64,000 nucleotides of DNA from Psychromonas sp. CD1. Lineage in GTDB: Bacteria; Pseudomonadota; Gammaproteobacteria; Enterobacterales; Psychromonadaceae. Numbering within the stretch: position 1 is the stretch's first letter; each line of letters opens with the position of its first letter. Both the position numbers and the translations under genes were made by a program. The notes below the pieces were generated by a model that made no database searches, had not been told where the DNA came from, and worked only from the letters and a program-made list of their open reading frames with translations. This document shows, piece after piece, positions 1 to 8,520 of this stretch. The DNA lies in assembly GCF_002239585.1 (NCBI RefSeq), contig NZ_NDFH01000003.1, positions 1,251,283 through 1,315,282 of the forward strand. The letters run 5' to 3'.

Positions 1-665
1 GAGCCATTTTTCATTTGAAGCCATTTATCCGCCACACGTGCACTTTCAATTTTACGTGGGTCACAAACAATGATTTTTGCACCATTTGCTTTGGCTTGAA
101 GAATATGTTTTGCCACAATAGGATGTGAATCACCCGCATTATAACCAAAAATGAGTAAGCATTTTGCATCTTTTATTTCAGTAATAGCGTTGCTCATTGC
201 GCCGTTACCTACAGTTGTCTCCAGACCGGAGACTGATGGTGCGTGTCACACCCTTGCGCAGTGATCCACGTTATTGGTACCAATAACCGCTCGAGCAAAC
301 TTTTGCATAACAAAGTTTGCTTCATTACCAGCTCCACGCGCACAACCTGTCGTCATTATCGCATCTGAACCAAAATTAGCTTTGATTGATGATAGGCGAG
401 AACTCGCAAATTCAATCGCTTCATCCCAAGAAACTTTTTCCAATTTCCCGCTTTTTTCTCGTCGGATCATTGGGCTTTTTAACCGTGGTACTAAAAGATT
501 AGTATCATTGAGAAAATCCCAACCATAATACCCTTTTAAACACAGTTCGCCTTCATTAGTACGGCCATTCGCAGCCTCAGCACCTACCACTTTACCGTTT
601 TCAGTCAGTAAGTTTAACTTACATCCTGTACCACAATATGGGCATACTGTTAGTGTCTTTTCCAT
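1..665 (-). CDS. fdhF: Formate dehydrogenase H, selenoprotein (3' end outside window)
   Basis: Molybdopterin enzyme that oxidises formate and feeds electrons to the formate hydrogenlyase. The N-terminus carries the [4Fe-4S] motif CPYCGTGC followed by a Cys in LCLKG. Translation reaches UGA at 246-248 after the context VDHCARV. The same frame then stays open to the window edge and reads HAPSVSGLE, GNGAMSNAI, FGYNAGDSHPIV and VCDPRKIESARVADKW, all typical of FdhF. The UGA is codon 140, the same position as Sec140 in E. coli FdhF, so it is read as selenocysteine rather than stop. About 220 N-terminal residues are present; the rest lies left of base 1. The gene follows hydN by 70 bases and probably shares its sigma-54 promoter. 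The start has an ATG and the usual family N-terminus. Very sure of identity. Confidence 0.96.
217..233 (-). promoter_or_regulatory. Bacterial SECIS hairpin of fdhF
   Basis: Immediately 3' of the UGA codon the mRNA can form a perfect 6-bp stem (GTCTCC/GGAGAC) closed by a GGTCT loop. A bulged stem with GGU in the apical loop, some 15-25 nt after the UGA, is what SelB recognises in E. coli fdhF mRNA (loop AGGUCU). The stem bases lie within codons of the conserved SVSGLET stretch, so the element overlaps coding sequence, as is normal in bacteria. Confidence 0.85.
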
Positions 666-735
666 TTAAAACTCTCACTTTTATAGTTTTATTTTTTACT
701 ACAATAACGCTTTTATGAACATTAACCGTCACGAA

Positions 736-1290
736 CTAGAAATATTCAAAAGAAATAACATCACCTGCAGCTGACGCTGCTGCCAATTGTTTTTTCTTAT
801 TCATTTGATCTAAATCATCAGAAGTGACTAAACGTAACGCATTAGTTGGGCAAACGCGAACACAAGCCGGACCGTCATCACTGTGTGCGCATAAGTCACA
901 TTTTAGTGCTTGAGAGGTTTGTTTTTCCGCTTTGAACAACGATGACTCCGCCCCTTTAGCAACCGTAGTTGTAACAACTGTCATCGCACCATAAGGGCAA
1001 GCGACCACACAGGTCTTGCAACCGATACAACGCTCTTGGATAACTTTGATATGATTGTCTTCAGAAATAATGGCGTTATTGGGACAGACTTGCGCACAAG
1101 GTGCATCATCGCATTGGCGACATAATACAGGTGTCGAAACATCTAAATTTTTAATCACCGTTAAACGTGGTACGAAGCTTTTCTCCGTTAGCTCATAATC
1201 TGAACCCTGTTGGTGTGAAATGACACAGGCAATAGTACAAGTTGTACAACCAATACACAGATTAGGATCTGCAAAAACAAATTGATTCAT
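736..1290 (-). CDS. hydN: Four-cluster ferredoxin-like electron carrier, HydN type
   Basis: A 184-residue iron-sulfur protein of the HycB/HydN family with four cysteine clusters: CIGCTTCTIAC near residue 12, CRQCDDAPCAQVCP near 57, CIGCKTCVVACP near 90, and CDLCAHSDDGPACVRVCP near 130. It probably carries electrons between formate dehydrogenase H and the hydrogenase. In E. coli hydN is required for full FdhF activity and sits beside hypF. Here it is directly upstream of fdhF and forms a two-gene unit with it. HydN is preferred over HyfA/HycB because of this position and because the Hyf operon has its own copy at 12982-13608. A sigma-54 promoter lies about 100 bases upstream of the start. The C-terminal Ala-rich tail is variable in the family. 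Confidence 0.88.
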   Translation of the reverse strand: MNQFVFADPNLCIGCTTCTIACVISHQQGSDYELTEKSFVPRLTVIKNLDVSTPVLCRQCDDAPCAQVCPNNAIISEDNHIKVIQERCIGCKTCVVACPYGAMTVVTTTVAKGAESSLFKAEKQTSQALKCDLCAHSDDGPACVRVCPTNALRLVTSDDLDQMNKKKQLAAASAAGDVISFEYF

Positions 1291-1390
1291 GATTCAACCT
1301 TTTCTTAAGTCAGAGACTCTTATGTAACAAAAAACATACTGGCAAACCAGAACGCTTTTGTTGATCCGCTATCATTAATAGCAAATGGTT

Positions 1391-1410
1391 ATTTGCATAA
1401 ATCATGCCAA
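1391..1410 (-). promoter_or_regulatory. Sigma-54 promoter of hydN-fdhF
   Basis: The minus strand reads TTGGCATGATTTATGCAAAT, with the invariant GG (1407-1408) and GC (1395-1396) exactly 10 bp apart. This matches the -24/-12 consensus TGGCACG-N4-TTGCA closely. Transcription would start near 1384, leaving a leader of about 94 nt. Formate hydrogenlyase genes are classic RpoN targets. The rest of the 436-base gap between hydN and hycI holds the activator site described separately, and no gene. Confidence 0.82.
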
Positions 1411-1499
1411 TAACAAGCCCTTGTGCATATAGCTGTAAATCATTGATTTAAAGGCAAAAGAACAAGATTGCTTTGAATGTTAAATCAGGAAACATTATA

Positions 1500-1540
1500 T
1501 ATCGACAGCTTATTATTTAAATTCGTCATTAGTGTCGATA
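1500..1540. promoter_or_regulatory. Probable activator site (FhlA-like) upstream of hydN
   Basis: An inverted pair TATCGACA (1500-1507) and TGTCGATA (1533-1540) brackets this stretch. Inside it, TCGTCATTAGTGTCGA (1523-1538) matches 13 of 16 bases of the minus-strand sequence TCGTCACATGTGTCGA upstream of the hyfA sigma-54 promoter. Its centre is about 135 bp from the -12 GC, a normal distance for an enhancer-binding protein. Assignment to an FhlA-type activator is inferred from context; no such regulator gene lies in the window. Confidence 0.6.
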
Positions 1541-1726
1541 GCATAAATGAAGAAGAGAGGCGTCATACACTTGTCAGTGTTACTATAATTAAATGATTGT
1601 TATACCAAAGCTAAAACCGTGATAATCAACAATCTAAGCTTACACATTATCCTCTCTTACTATAACAAACACTGCGCAGTACCTTTTTCATTTTAATATA
1701 CATAGAATTCAGAGTAAGAGCACGCC

Positions 1727-2476
1727 TTAGTCAGCCCATGATATCGGTAATTTCGCATCGACTTCATTGAATTTTTGCAATGCTTGATAGATCTCTTCAA
1801 CTGCATATTTTACCATGTCCGTCATAGGAAAAGAGAACGCGACAATAGCAGGTTGAATACCAATAAACTCCACCCTTGGTATAAATTGTTTAAGCTCATC
1901 AAGTAAGAAATTTAAGGGCAGAGAGTGCGTAGACATAATAAACATATCCGCAATCGTTTCAGGATCAATAATACGCACAGTACCCGCTTTTTCGGCCATT
2001 TCGGCTGCATCCACGAGTACCAATGTTTTAGGCTGCAAACGACGCAAAATATGAATGCTATCTTCAGGTATAGTGCCCCCATCAATGACGAGCCAACCCT
2101 TTATTGGGAAATCTATCATCTTTTGAGCTAAATAAGGGCCCACACCATCATCACCCATCATACTATTACCAACGGTCAGTATTACTTTTTCACAGGGATG
2201 ATTAAACACGTCAGGATCCAGCATGAAAGCACTAGCAGCCGAAGGTTTTATCCCACTGGTAATGCCTGCCATTGCCATATCAGCAACGGATAAATCGACG
2301 ATAGATAAATTAGCAAGCGCAGGCGCTTGTGTCGACATATCTTCAGCCTCTCGGTTGTGCTGCTCAAACGCTAGAAAATCTGCATCATGAGAAAAACCAG
2401 CATCAAAGGATAATATGGTCGGTCTGCTAGCGGTTACTTCTTCTGTATCCTGTTTTTTTACACTTTTATCTCGCAT
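1727..2476 (-). CDS. hycI: Hydrogenase maturation protease HycI with a long N-terminal extension
   Basis: Endopeptidase that clips the C-terminal tail of the large subunit (HyfG here) after nickel insertion. The catalytic domain begins near residue 97 with VILTVGNSMMGDDGVGP, then VIDGGTIPED, LVDAAEM, STHSLPLNFLLDEL and FIGIQPAIV, closely following E. coli HycI. E. coli HycI is about 156 residues, so the 249-residue reading carries some 95 extra residues at the N-terminus. This extension is rich in Ala, Ser and Asp and has no recognisable domain. Later ATG codons (residues 47, 67, 85) could be the true start, but the first ATG is one base after the hyfJ stop and has an AGG upstream. Last gene of the hyf operon. 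Confidence 0.9.
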   Translation of the reverse strand: MRDKSVKKQDTEEVTASRPTILSFDAGFSHDADFLAFEQHNREAEDMSTQAPALANLSIVDLSVADMAMAGITSGIKPSAASAFMLDPDVFNHPCEKVILTVGNSMMGDDGVGPYLAQKMIDFPIKGWLVIDGGTIPEDSIHILRRLQPKTLVLVDAAEMAEKAGTVRIIDPETIADMFIMSTHSLPLNFLLDELKQFIPRVEFIGIQPAIVAFSFPMTDMVKYAVEEIYQALQKFNEVDAKLPISWAD

Positions 2477-2477
2477 G

Positions 2478-3008
2478 CTACCTATCTCTTATCATCATAT
2501 ACATCGTTTGCTCATGATAAATTGCGGTCAGTACATTAATAAAAGAATCGGTCATCGCACGTTCTTTCTCACTCATTTTTACTTTATCAACAGCTGAAAA
2601 AGCACACGCTAACATGTGTATATGGTCAGGATAAATGGTGATCTCTCCAAATGTAAAATAACGCATCATTTTCTGATGCGCTTCTGTACTTGAATCGAGT
2701 AAATTCACCCATTGCTTATATTCTGTAGTGCTAGCTTCAAGGGCCACTTCTAAGCAATCTACGACTCCAATGTGATGTCCAATTGCTAAGGTATAATACA
2801 ACACTTGCTTAGCCTCTTCAGGTACATTGAATTGTTCATCTACAAATTTACGCTTTAAAGCGTAAAAAAGAACTTTACCTGTGTCGTGTTTTTGAGTCGC
2901 CTCTTTATACACATCACTGTTCATGACTTGCTTATCATTTATCGGAAACTGTTCATTTTCCGGAGTAAGGGCCGACTTTGTTATAATATCTGTTGTTAAA
3001 TTGATCAT
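2478..3008 (-). CDS. hyfJ: Formate hydrogenlyase maturation protein HycH/HyfJ
   Basis: Small cytoplasmic maturation factor for the formate hydrogenlyase large subunit. Diagnostic stretches are KRKFVDEQ, QVLYYTLAIGHHIGVVDCLE, YFTFGEITI and YHEQTMYMMIRDR, which track E. coli HycH. The reading frame opens at 3053, but the ATG at 3006-3008 (MINLTTD) is preferred: it has GAGG seven bases upstream and begins one base after the hyfI stop. That gives 176 residues, about 40 more at the N-terminus than E. coli HycH. The precise maturation role in the family is not settled. Confidence 0.85.
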   Translation of the reverse strand: MINLTTDIITKSALTPENEQFPINDKQVMNSDVYKEATQKHDTGKVLFYALKRKFVDEQFNVPEEAKQVLYYTLAIGHHIGVVDCLEVALEASTTEYKQWVNLLDSSTEAHQKMMRYFTFGEITIYPDHIHMLACAFSAVDKVKMSEKERAMTDSFINVLTAIYHEQTMYMMIRDR

Positions 3009-3009
3009 A

Positions 3010-3795
3010 TTAACCTCGCATAAACGCGAGCGCTTTATGATGTAATATTTCAATTATTTCACTGATACGGGGATCATTTTTTTCAGATAAAAAACGTTTT
3101 AAATTAGCATCAACTGTTTCTTGTGTGCTCTTAGCAAGCACAGCCATAAATTCATCAGCCAAAATCCCCCCTTGGCGATATCCAGAAAGAAGACGCGCCT
3201 CACGTTCAATAATTGTTTTCAACGCAAGAGGTATGCCCGTATGTTTAAGTGTTGCTTTTTCATTTTCAGCTTCGTTATGACTACGTGCTTTTAATTTTTG
3301 GTCGAGTAAACCTAATGCCATTGCAAACCCATAAATGGTCGCTGCAGGTGTCGGGGGACAACCCGGAATATAAACATCGACAGGAACTATTTTGTCAGTG
3401 CCTCCCCATACACAATAAAGGTCGTGAAAAATACCACCATCACAACCACAGGCGCCATAAGAGACAACAATTTTAGGGTCGGGTGCGGCTTCATAAGCAC
3501 GTAAAGCCGGCATACGCATCGCACGTGTCACGGCTCCAGTAAATAATAAAATATCAGCATGACGTGGCGATGCAACTATTTTGATTCCAAACCGTTCGGT
3601 ATCAAATACTGGTGTTGTAGCTGCAAAAATTTCAATTTCACAACCGTTACAACCACCACAATCAACACGATAAACGTAGGCTGAACGTTTAATTTCTTTG
3701 AGTAATGTTTGTTTTAATTTTTTAAAATTAGCATCCTGTATAACAGGGATTGTTTTGGTATGATCATTGCCAACTAATGACTTAATTCCTTTCAT
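3010..3795 (-). CDS. hyfI: Hydrogenase-4 small subunit (NuoB-like)
   Basis: Electron-transfer subunit that holds the cluster next to the NiFe site, homologous to NuoB and HycG. The proximal [4Fe-4S] ligands are visible in [13 protein letters not shown] (near residue 46), [12 protein letters not shown] and [11 protein letters not shown]. The length of 261 residues matches HyfI/HycG (about 250). As expected for group 4 enzymes there is no Tat signal, so it faces the cytoplasm. It sits between hyfH and hyfJ in the canonical order. The C-terminal 90 residues are charged and less conserved. Confidence 0.94.
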   Translation of the reverse strand: MKGIKSLVGNDHTKTIPVIQDANFKKLKQTLLKEIKRSAYVYRVDCGGCNGCEIEIFAATTPVFDTERFGIKIVASPRHADILLFTGAVTRAMRMPALRAYEAAPDPKIVVSYGACGCDGGIFHDLYCVWGGTDKIVPVDVYIPGCPPTPAATIYGFAMALGLLDQKLKARSHNEAENEKATLKHTGIPLALKTIIEREARLLSGYRQGGILADEFMAVLAKSTQETVDANLKRFLSEKNDPRISEIIEILHHKALAFMRG

Positions 3796-3804
3796 ATTTT
3801 TTCC

Positions 3805-4425
3805 CTACTCACCTTGATTACTACGCTCTTGTTGAAAGACCTTATCCGCTGATACATCACACGCCAAACTATCATTGGCTAATGCATCATGAAAATATTG
3901 CCCATGAACAAGTGTACGACTATCAAGCATATTCGCTCTCCGACAACAACTTGGACAAGTATTTAATAACTGACTTAAGTATGGATCATCACGATCTAAG
4001 CCCGACTGTACGAGTAAATCATGCACGTAAGAAACAGCTTTAGTCGGTGCATACGCTTCCGCACATTCAACACAGTGTGCGAGCGTGAAATTAGCTTCTT
4101 CGTATAAATCAGCTTTATTGGTGACCGCCAATTCAAATTCTTGTGATAATGTTATGGCGTTTGTCGGGCAAACTTCTTCACAGCGACCACAATAAATACA
4201 GCGCGCAAACGAGATCTCCCAGCGGCGTAGATTATTTTCTATATCAGTTTCCATAATTAAAGCATTCGCAGGACATGCTTGCGTACACGCACCACAAGCA
4301 ATACATTGCTCCGGATCATGCTCAGGCTTGCCACGAAAATCGTCGCATACATCAAGCGGTTCAAAGGGATACTTAATGGTGGTCTTAGTACCTACTTTAA
4401 TTATGGTTTTAAATAACTTAAACAT
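3805..4425 (-). CDS. hyfH: Hydrogenase-4 iron-sulfur subunit (NuoI-like)
   Basis: Two-cluster ferredoxin subunit homologous to NuoI and HycF. Two typical motifs are present: CIACGACTQACP at residues 41-52 and CIYCGRCEEVCP at 76-87. A C-terminal CPSCC adds further cysteines, as in HycF. It links the small subunit HyfI with the HyfA ferredoxin. The length of 206 residues is slightly above E. coli HyfH (about 181). The gene is 27 bases after hyfG and 9 before hyfI, within the operon. Confidence 0.93.
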   Translation of the reverse strand: MFKLFKTIIKVGTKTTIKYPFEPLDVCDDFRGKPEHDPEQCIACGACTQACPANALIMETDIENNLRRWEISFARCIYCGRCEEVCPTNAITLSQEFELAVTNKADLYEEANFTLAHCVECAEAYAPTKAVSYVHDLLVQSGLDRDDPYLSQLLNTCPSCCRRANMLDSRTLVHGQYFHDALANDSLACDVSADKVFQQERSNQGE

Positions 4426-4452
4426 GGATTTGCCTTAATTATTAGTGACAGC

Positions 4453-6195
4453 TTACTTCAATGGCGAATTTTTACGCTCAATGCTGTAACGTTCAATTTC
4501 TTTGTACGGTATTGTTTTACTTGTCCCTTTCTTCGTATCTATAATTGTCACACGATCGGTACAGGAATAACATGGATCTAAGCTACCAATAATAAGTGGA
4601 GCATCCGATACCGTATTACCACGCAACATATAACGCAGTGTCGGCCAATTTGCATAAGTGGCCGCACGACAACGCCAGCGGAATAATTTCTGGTTATCCC
4701 CAGTCATACTCCAATGCACATTTTCACCACGTGGCGCTTCAGTAAAGCCAAGTGCAAATTGGAACGGCTTATAGGTAAAGTCTTCCGTCAATAAAGGCCC
4801 CTCCGGTAAGTTGCCGAGACCAAACTCGATAATATTTAAGCCATCTAATAGCTCTTTTATACGGACTAAAAGACGCGCTTCAACATCACAGGTATTGAGG
4901 CACTGAATTTCCATCGGTACATCAGCATAAGCTTCGAAACTATCGCCATGTGTGCGACGTACATCTCGTGCAAAGCCACTACCACGCACCATAGGACCAA
5001 CGACACTAAAGTTACGCGCGATTTCAGGCTCAAGACGACCTATTCCTTTCAAACGTTGGTCGATATTAGGCGTGCTTAATAGCATCTCAACAAGATCTGT
5101 GAACTCTTTACGAATTTCACGCACTAATTGAATACCTTTAACCCTGTGTTCTTTTTGAATATCACGACGCACACCACCAATCAGGTTTAATCCATAGGTT
5201 TTACGTGCACCCGTTAGGAGCTCAGCCAATACCATAGTTTTTTCACGTATGCGGAAAAATTGCATGAATCCCGTATCAAAACCGATAAAATGGCTCGATA
5301 AACCAACATTGAGCATATTACTATGCAAACGTTCCACTTCGAGCAAAACAGTACGGATCATTTTTGCACGTGCAGGCACTTCAATACCTAATGCATTTTC
5401 AACAGAATTAGTGTAACCAACACTATGGGTAAACCCACAAATACCACACACACGGTCGGTCAAAAAAGCAACTTCTGTATAACCCATGCGTGTTTCAGCT
5501 AATTTTTCCATACCACGGTGCACATAGAACATGCGGTAATCAGCATCGATAATATCTTCACCATCAACGAATAAACGAAAATGCCCTGGCTCATCAGATG
5601 TAATATGTAACGGTCCTAACGGAATAATACGGTTACTTTTATCACCGAACTCATTATCAAACGCATACGTTTCCGTATCCGTGGTGGGCATCGGGCGTTG
5701 ACGATAATCCATAGAATCTTTACAAAGCGGATGTAAATCTTCAGGCCAATCATCAGGTAGAACCAAACGCCGCTGATCGGGCAGACCAATCGGTTTCAAG
5801 CCGAACATGTCACGTATTTCACGTTCACCCCATACGGCAGCGGGGATCACTGGCGTAATTGAAGGAAACTCTTTTGTTTCTGCATCAACGAGAATTTTAA
5901 CCATGATCCAACATTTTTCATCACCCTCCATCGACAAAGTATGATAAACCGCAAAATAGCCACTTAGTGTGCGTTCATCATTACCAAACGAGACACTGAG
6001 CCACCCATCTTTCTCGAAGTACAACCACTTCATGACCTCAATTAACGATGTATCTTTTATCAAAATCATGATTTGGTTATGCGTACGCCACTCTTCCTCT
6101 AAAATTGCGTTCGGAAAGAAGTGATGTATTCCGGCAATATAACTACTGCCTATTTTGCCATTTTTAGGTGTATCTGGAGTATTTTCTTCTAACAT
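4453..6195 (-). CDS. hyfG: Hydrogenase-4 catalytic large subunit (NuoCD-like)
   Basis: NiFe catalytic subunit that makes H2. Residues 1-170 resemble NuoC (the motif IPAAVWGEREIRDMFGL is clear) and the rest resembles NuoD. The nickel ligands are in RVCGICGFTHS (Cys250, Cys253) and DPCYSCTDR (Cys542, Cys545). The last 32 residues, after Arg548, end in ERKNSPLK; the equivalent tail in E. coli HycE is removed by HycI, and hycI lies at the end of this operon. At 580 residues it is near the length of HycE (569). All four cysteines are intact, so the enzyme should be active. Confidence 0.96.
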   Translation of the reverse strand: MLEENTPDTPKNGKIGSSYIAGIHHFFPNAILEEEWRTHNQIMILIKDTSLIEVMKWLYFEKDGWLSVSFGNDERTLSGYFAVYHTLSMEGDEKCWIMVKILVDAETKEFPSITPVIPAAVWGEREIRDMFGLKPIGLPDQRRLVLPDDWPEDLHPLCKDSMDYRQRPMPTTDTETYAFDNEFGDKSNRIIPLGPLHITSDEPGHFRLFVDGEDIIDADYRMFYVHRGMEKLAETRMGYTEVAFLTDRVCGICGFTHSVGYTNSVENALGIEVPARAKMIRTVLLEVERLHSNMLNVGLSSHFIGFDTGFMQFFRIREKTMVLAELLTGARKTYGLNLIGGVRRDIQKEHRVKGIQLVREIRKEFTDLVEMLLSTPNIDQRLKGIGRLEPEIARNFSVVGPMVRGSGFARDVRRTHGDSFEAYADVPMEIQCLNTCDVEARLLVRIKELLDGLNIIEFGLGNLPEGPLLTEDFTYKPFQFALGFTEAPRGENVHWSMTGDNQKLFRWRCRAATYANWPTLRYMLRGNTVSDAPLIIGSLDPCYSCTDRVTIIDTKKGTSKTIPYKEIERYSIERKNSPLK

Positions 6196-6215
6196 AATCA
6201 GTTATATCTCTATTC

Positions 6216-7850
6216 TTAATTTTTTAAATTAATAGGTGCAGTCACCACTAAAGTGGGGACGGTCACTTTTATATTTTTAACACTCAATACCTGTTCATTC
6301 TCATCTTGAGCCGTTATTTGTTGCCACGGTAAGTTCACGACATCTAATACAGTTGCACGATCGCTATCAAGCACAATCAATGCGGCTTGATCAACACCAC
6401 GTAAAACCACATTTGGTATATGAGTACCCATCAATAGCATTAAACCTAATAACACGACTAATGGCACAACCATCATTTTGCTCACTTCGCCTTTAGGCAT
6501 GTTTTCTGGTTTTTTACCTAATATACACATGGCAACAAAACGTGCTAAACCAGCTAAAACCACAGTAAGCAATAACGCTAAGGCAATCATCAACCCGAGG
6601 TGATCGCTCGCAACCCCTCCAGCAATGATCATAAATTCACTTAAAAATAAATTGAACGGTGGCACGCCCCCGAGTGCAAAAGCACCCACAGCAACCACAA
6701 CACCCGTAACGGGTGTGACACGAAGCACACCTTTTATAACCCCCATGTCGCGCGAACCATATTTAAGTAAAAGATTACCCGAACCACAAAACATAAGTGT
6801 TTTACCTAAGCTATGGTTAATAACATGAAGTAAAGCGGCAAAAACCCCAATAGGGCCCAGAGCAATACCCAGCGTAATCAGTCCCATATTTTCTACACTA
6901 GAATATGCCAACATCCGTTTAATATCGCGTTGAGCAAGAATAAAGAAAGCAGCAAAAAAGACCGAAAGAAAACCGAAAACCAACAACAACATTTGCGGAT
7001 AATTAATACCAATCGCTTTATAAGTAATAATGTAATAACGCAGGATCACTAAAAAAGCACAGTTAAGTAATCCTGCAGATAGTAACGCACTGACAGGGCT
7101 TGGTGCTTCTGAATGTGCATCGGGTAGCCATGCATGCATAGGAAATAAACCCGTTTTAGTACCAAAGCCAATAATCACAAAGATAAATGCTAAATGCACT
7201 AAAGTCGGATCGAGCAATGAAGCATTGTCTCGTATATAAGTCCAGAAAATCGCATTCTCAGGGTGTGCCAAGGTAGCGGCCGCATTGGAATACGTTAAAA
7301 TAGAGCCAAAGAGGCCAAACGAGACACCAACACTGCAAATAATGATGTATTTCCAGGCTGCTTCTAATGATGAGCGCTGACCATAAATACCGACTAAGAA
7401 CACTGAGGTGACGGTGGTCGCTTCAATCATCACCCACATCATTATCACATTGTTAGACATCAACGCCACTATCATAGTGGTTAAAAATAAATTAAATAGG
7501 CCGTAGTATAATGATACTTTTCGAGCCGACATTTCACCTTTTTGATATTCATGCTCAATGTAACCTAATGAATGCCAACCTGTAAAGAAAGCTACTACGC
7601 CTAATACAGCTAGAAATAACGCGGATAAACTGTCAATATATATCCATTTATCAGCCATTAAAAACGCGCCGTTATCAAACACGGTTAGCGCGATGCTGAG
7701 CGTTAAAATCAACACACTAAGCATGCTAATGACGTGAACCGCTATCGCAATTTTATAGCCCGACTTTTTAATAAAACAACTTAATAACCCAACGATTGCA
7801 GCCACTAATGGTAGCGCAACAACCAAAGGCAGTAACATAGATAAAGACAT
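6216..7850 (-). CDS. hyfF: Hydrogenase-4 antiporter-like membrane subunit HyfF
   Basis: Multi-spanning membrane protein of the NuoL/M/N and Mrp antiporter family, present in hydrogenase 4 but absent from the smaller Hyc complex. It has about 14 hydrophobic segments. The broken-helix region contains GTKTGLFPMHAWLPDAHSEAPSPVSALLSAGLLN, with the conserved lysine and histidine of this family, followed by RDIKRMLAYSSVENMG. Likely moves ions across the inner membrane, coupled to formate-dependent hydrogen production. It lies 5 bases after hyfE; 544 residues compared with about 526 in E. coli. Confidence 0.94.
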   Translation of the reverse strand: MSLSMLLPLVVALPLVAAIVGLLSCFIKKSGYKIAIAVHVISMLSVLILTLSIALTVFDNGAFLMADKWIYIDSLSALFLAVLGVVAFFTGWHSLGYIEHEYQKGEMSARKVSLYYGLFNLFLTTMIVALMSNNVIMMWVMIEATTVTSVFLVGIYGQRSSLEAAWKYIIICSVGVSFGLFGSILTYSNAAATLAHPENAIFWTYIRDNASLLDPTLVHLAFIFVIIGFGTKTGLFPMHAWLPDAHSEAPSPVSALLSAGLLNCAFLVILRYYIITYKAIGINYPQMLLLVFGFLSVFFAAFFILAQRDIKRMLAYSSVENMGLITLGIALGPIGVFAALLHVINHSLGKTLMFCGSGNLLLKYGSRDMGVIKGVLRVTPVTGVVVAVGAFALGGVPPFNLFLSEFMIIAGGVASDHLGLMIALALLLTVVLAGLARFVAMCILGKKPENMPKGEVSKMMVVPLVVLLGLMLLMGTHIPNVVLRGVDQAALIVLDSDRATVLDVVNLPWQQITAQDENEQVLSVKNIKVTVPTLVVTAPINLKN

Positions 7851-7855
7851 AACGA

Positions 7856-8506
7856 CTACCCCTTAAGGCTTATAAGTTCTTGCACATCAAGTGTTTGCAA
7901 TTTAGTGTAAATTTGTCGAACTAAAATAATCATAAATATCACCGCAAATAAAGCATCCATACTAATACCGATCTCCACCAAGCCAGGAGCTTTATTAGCA
8001 AGCAAGGCTAAGGTCAGAGACGAACCATTTTCCATTAAGCAGTAACCAAAGAGTTGCTTTAAGATGTTACGTTGACTAACAATACACAAAATACCTAAAA
8101 AGAAATGTGCCAGCGAGACAGCCAGTACCGGCCTCAGACCTTCTATTAATGGCAAGTTAACGTTTTTAACAGCGTAACAACAGACACCGACCACAACACC
8201 TGCGATCATCAAAATCCAAACTAAATGTATGGCGGGTTTTTCTGATGCTTTATCTCGCATTTGTCTAAACGAGTAATACATCAGCGCGGGTAAAATAATG
8301 ACCTTAGTAACAAATGATGTCACCGACCATTCATACAATTCTGTTGCATCAAATTTATATGCAATCGCCAAAAAGGTAGACACCAGAACCAATGACTGAA
8401 TCGCGTACCAAAAAGTCACGGCTTTGGAATTATTCACTGCAATAACCAGCAACGAAGTAATAATCAGTAACGCTGCTAAATTATTAATTAACATATCGCT
8501 ATTCAT
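7856..8506 (-). CDS. hyfE: Hydrogenase-4 membrane subunit HyfE
   Basis: A 216-residue integral membrane protein with about seven hydrophobic helices, the same length as E. coli HyfE. It resembles NuoK/MrpC-type subunits in its second half (LMENGSSLTLALLANKAPGLVEIGISMDALFAVIFMII). It belongs to the module (HyfDEF) that distinguishes hydrogenase 4 from hydrogenase 3. The neighbours hyfD and hyfF lie within 15 bases, so all are cotranscribed. Assignment rests on size, topology and position as well as sequence. Confidence 0.9.
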   Translation of the reverse strand: MNSDMLINNLAALLIITSLLVIAVNNSKAVTFWYAIQSLVLVSTFLAIAYKFDATELYEWSVTSFVTKVIILPALMYYSFRQMRDKASEKPAIHLVWILMIAGVVVGVCCYAVKNVNLPLIEGLRPVLAVSLAHFFLGILCIVSQRNILKQLFGYCLMENGSSLTLALLANKAPGLVEIGISMDALFAVIFMIILVRQIYTKLQTLDVQELISLKG

Positions 8507-8520
8507 AATAAATCCTTAAT

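Noticed and set aside
246-665. fdhF as a complete 139-residue protein or a pseudogene
   Set aside because: The frame stays open with conserved FdhF sequence after the UGA, which is at the known Sec position with a SECIS hairpin.
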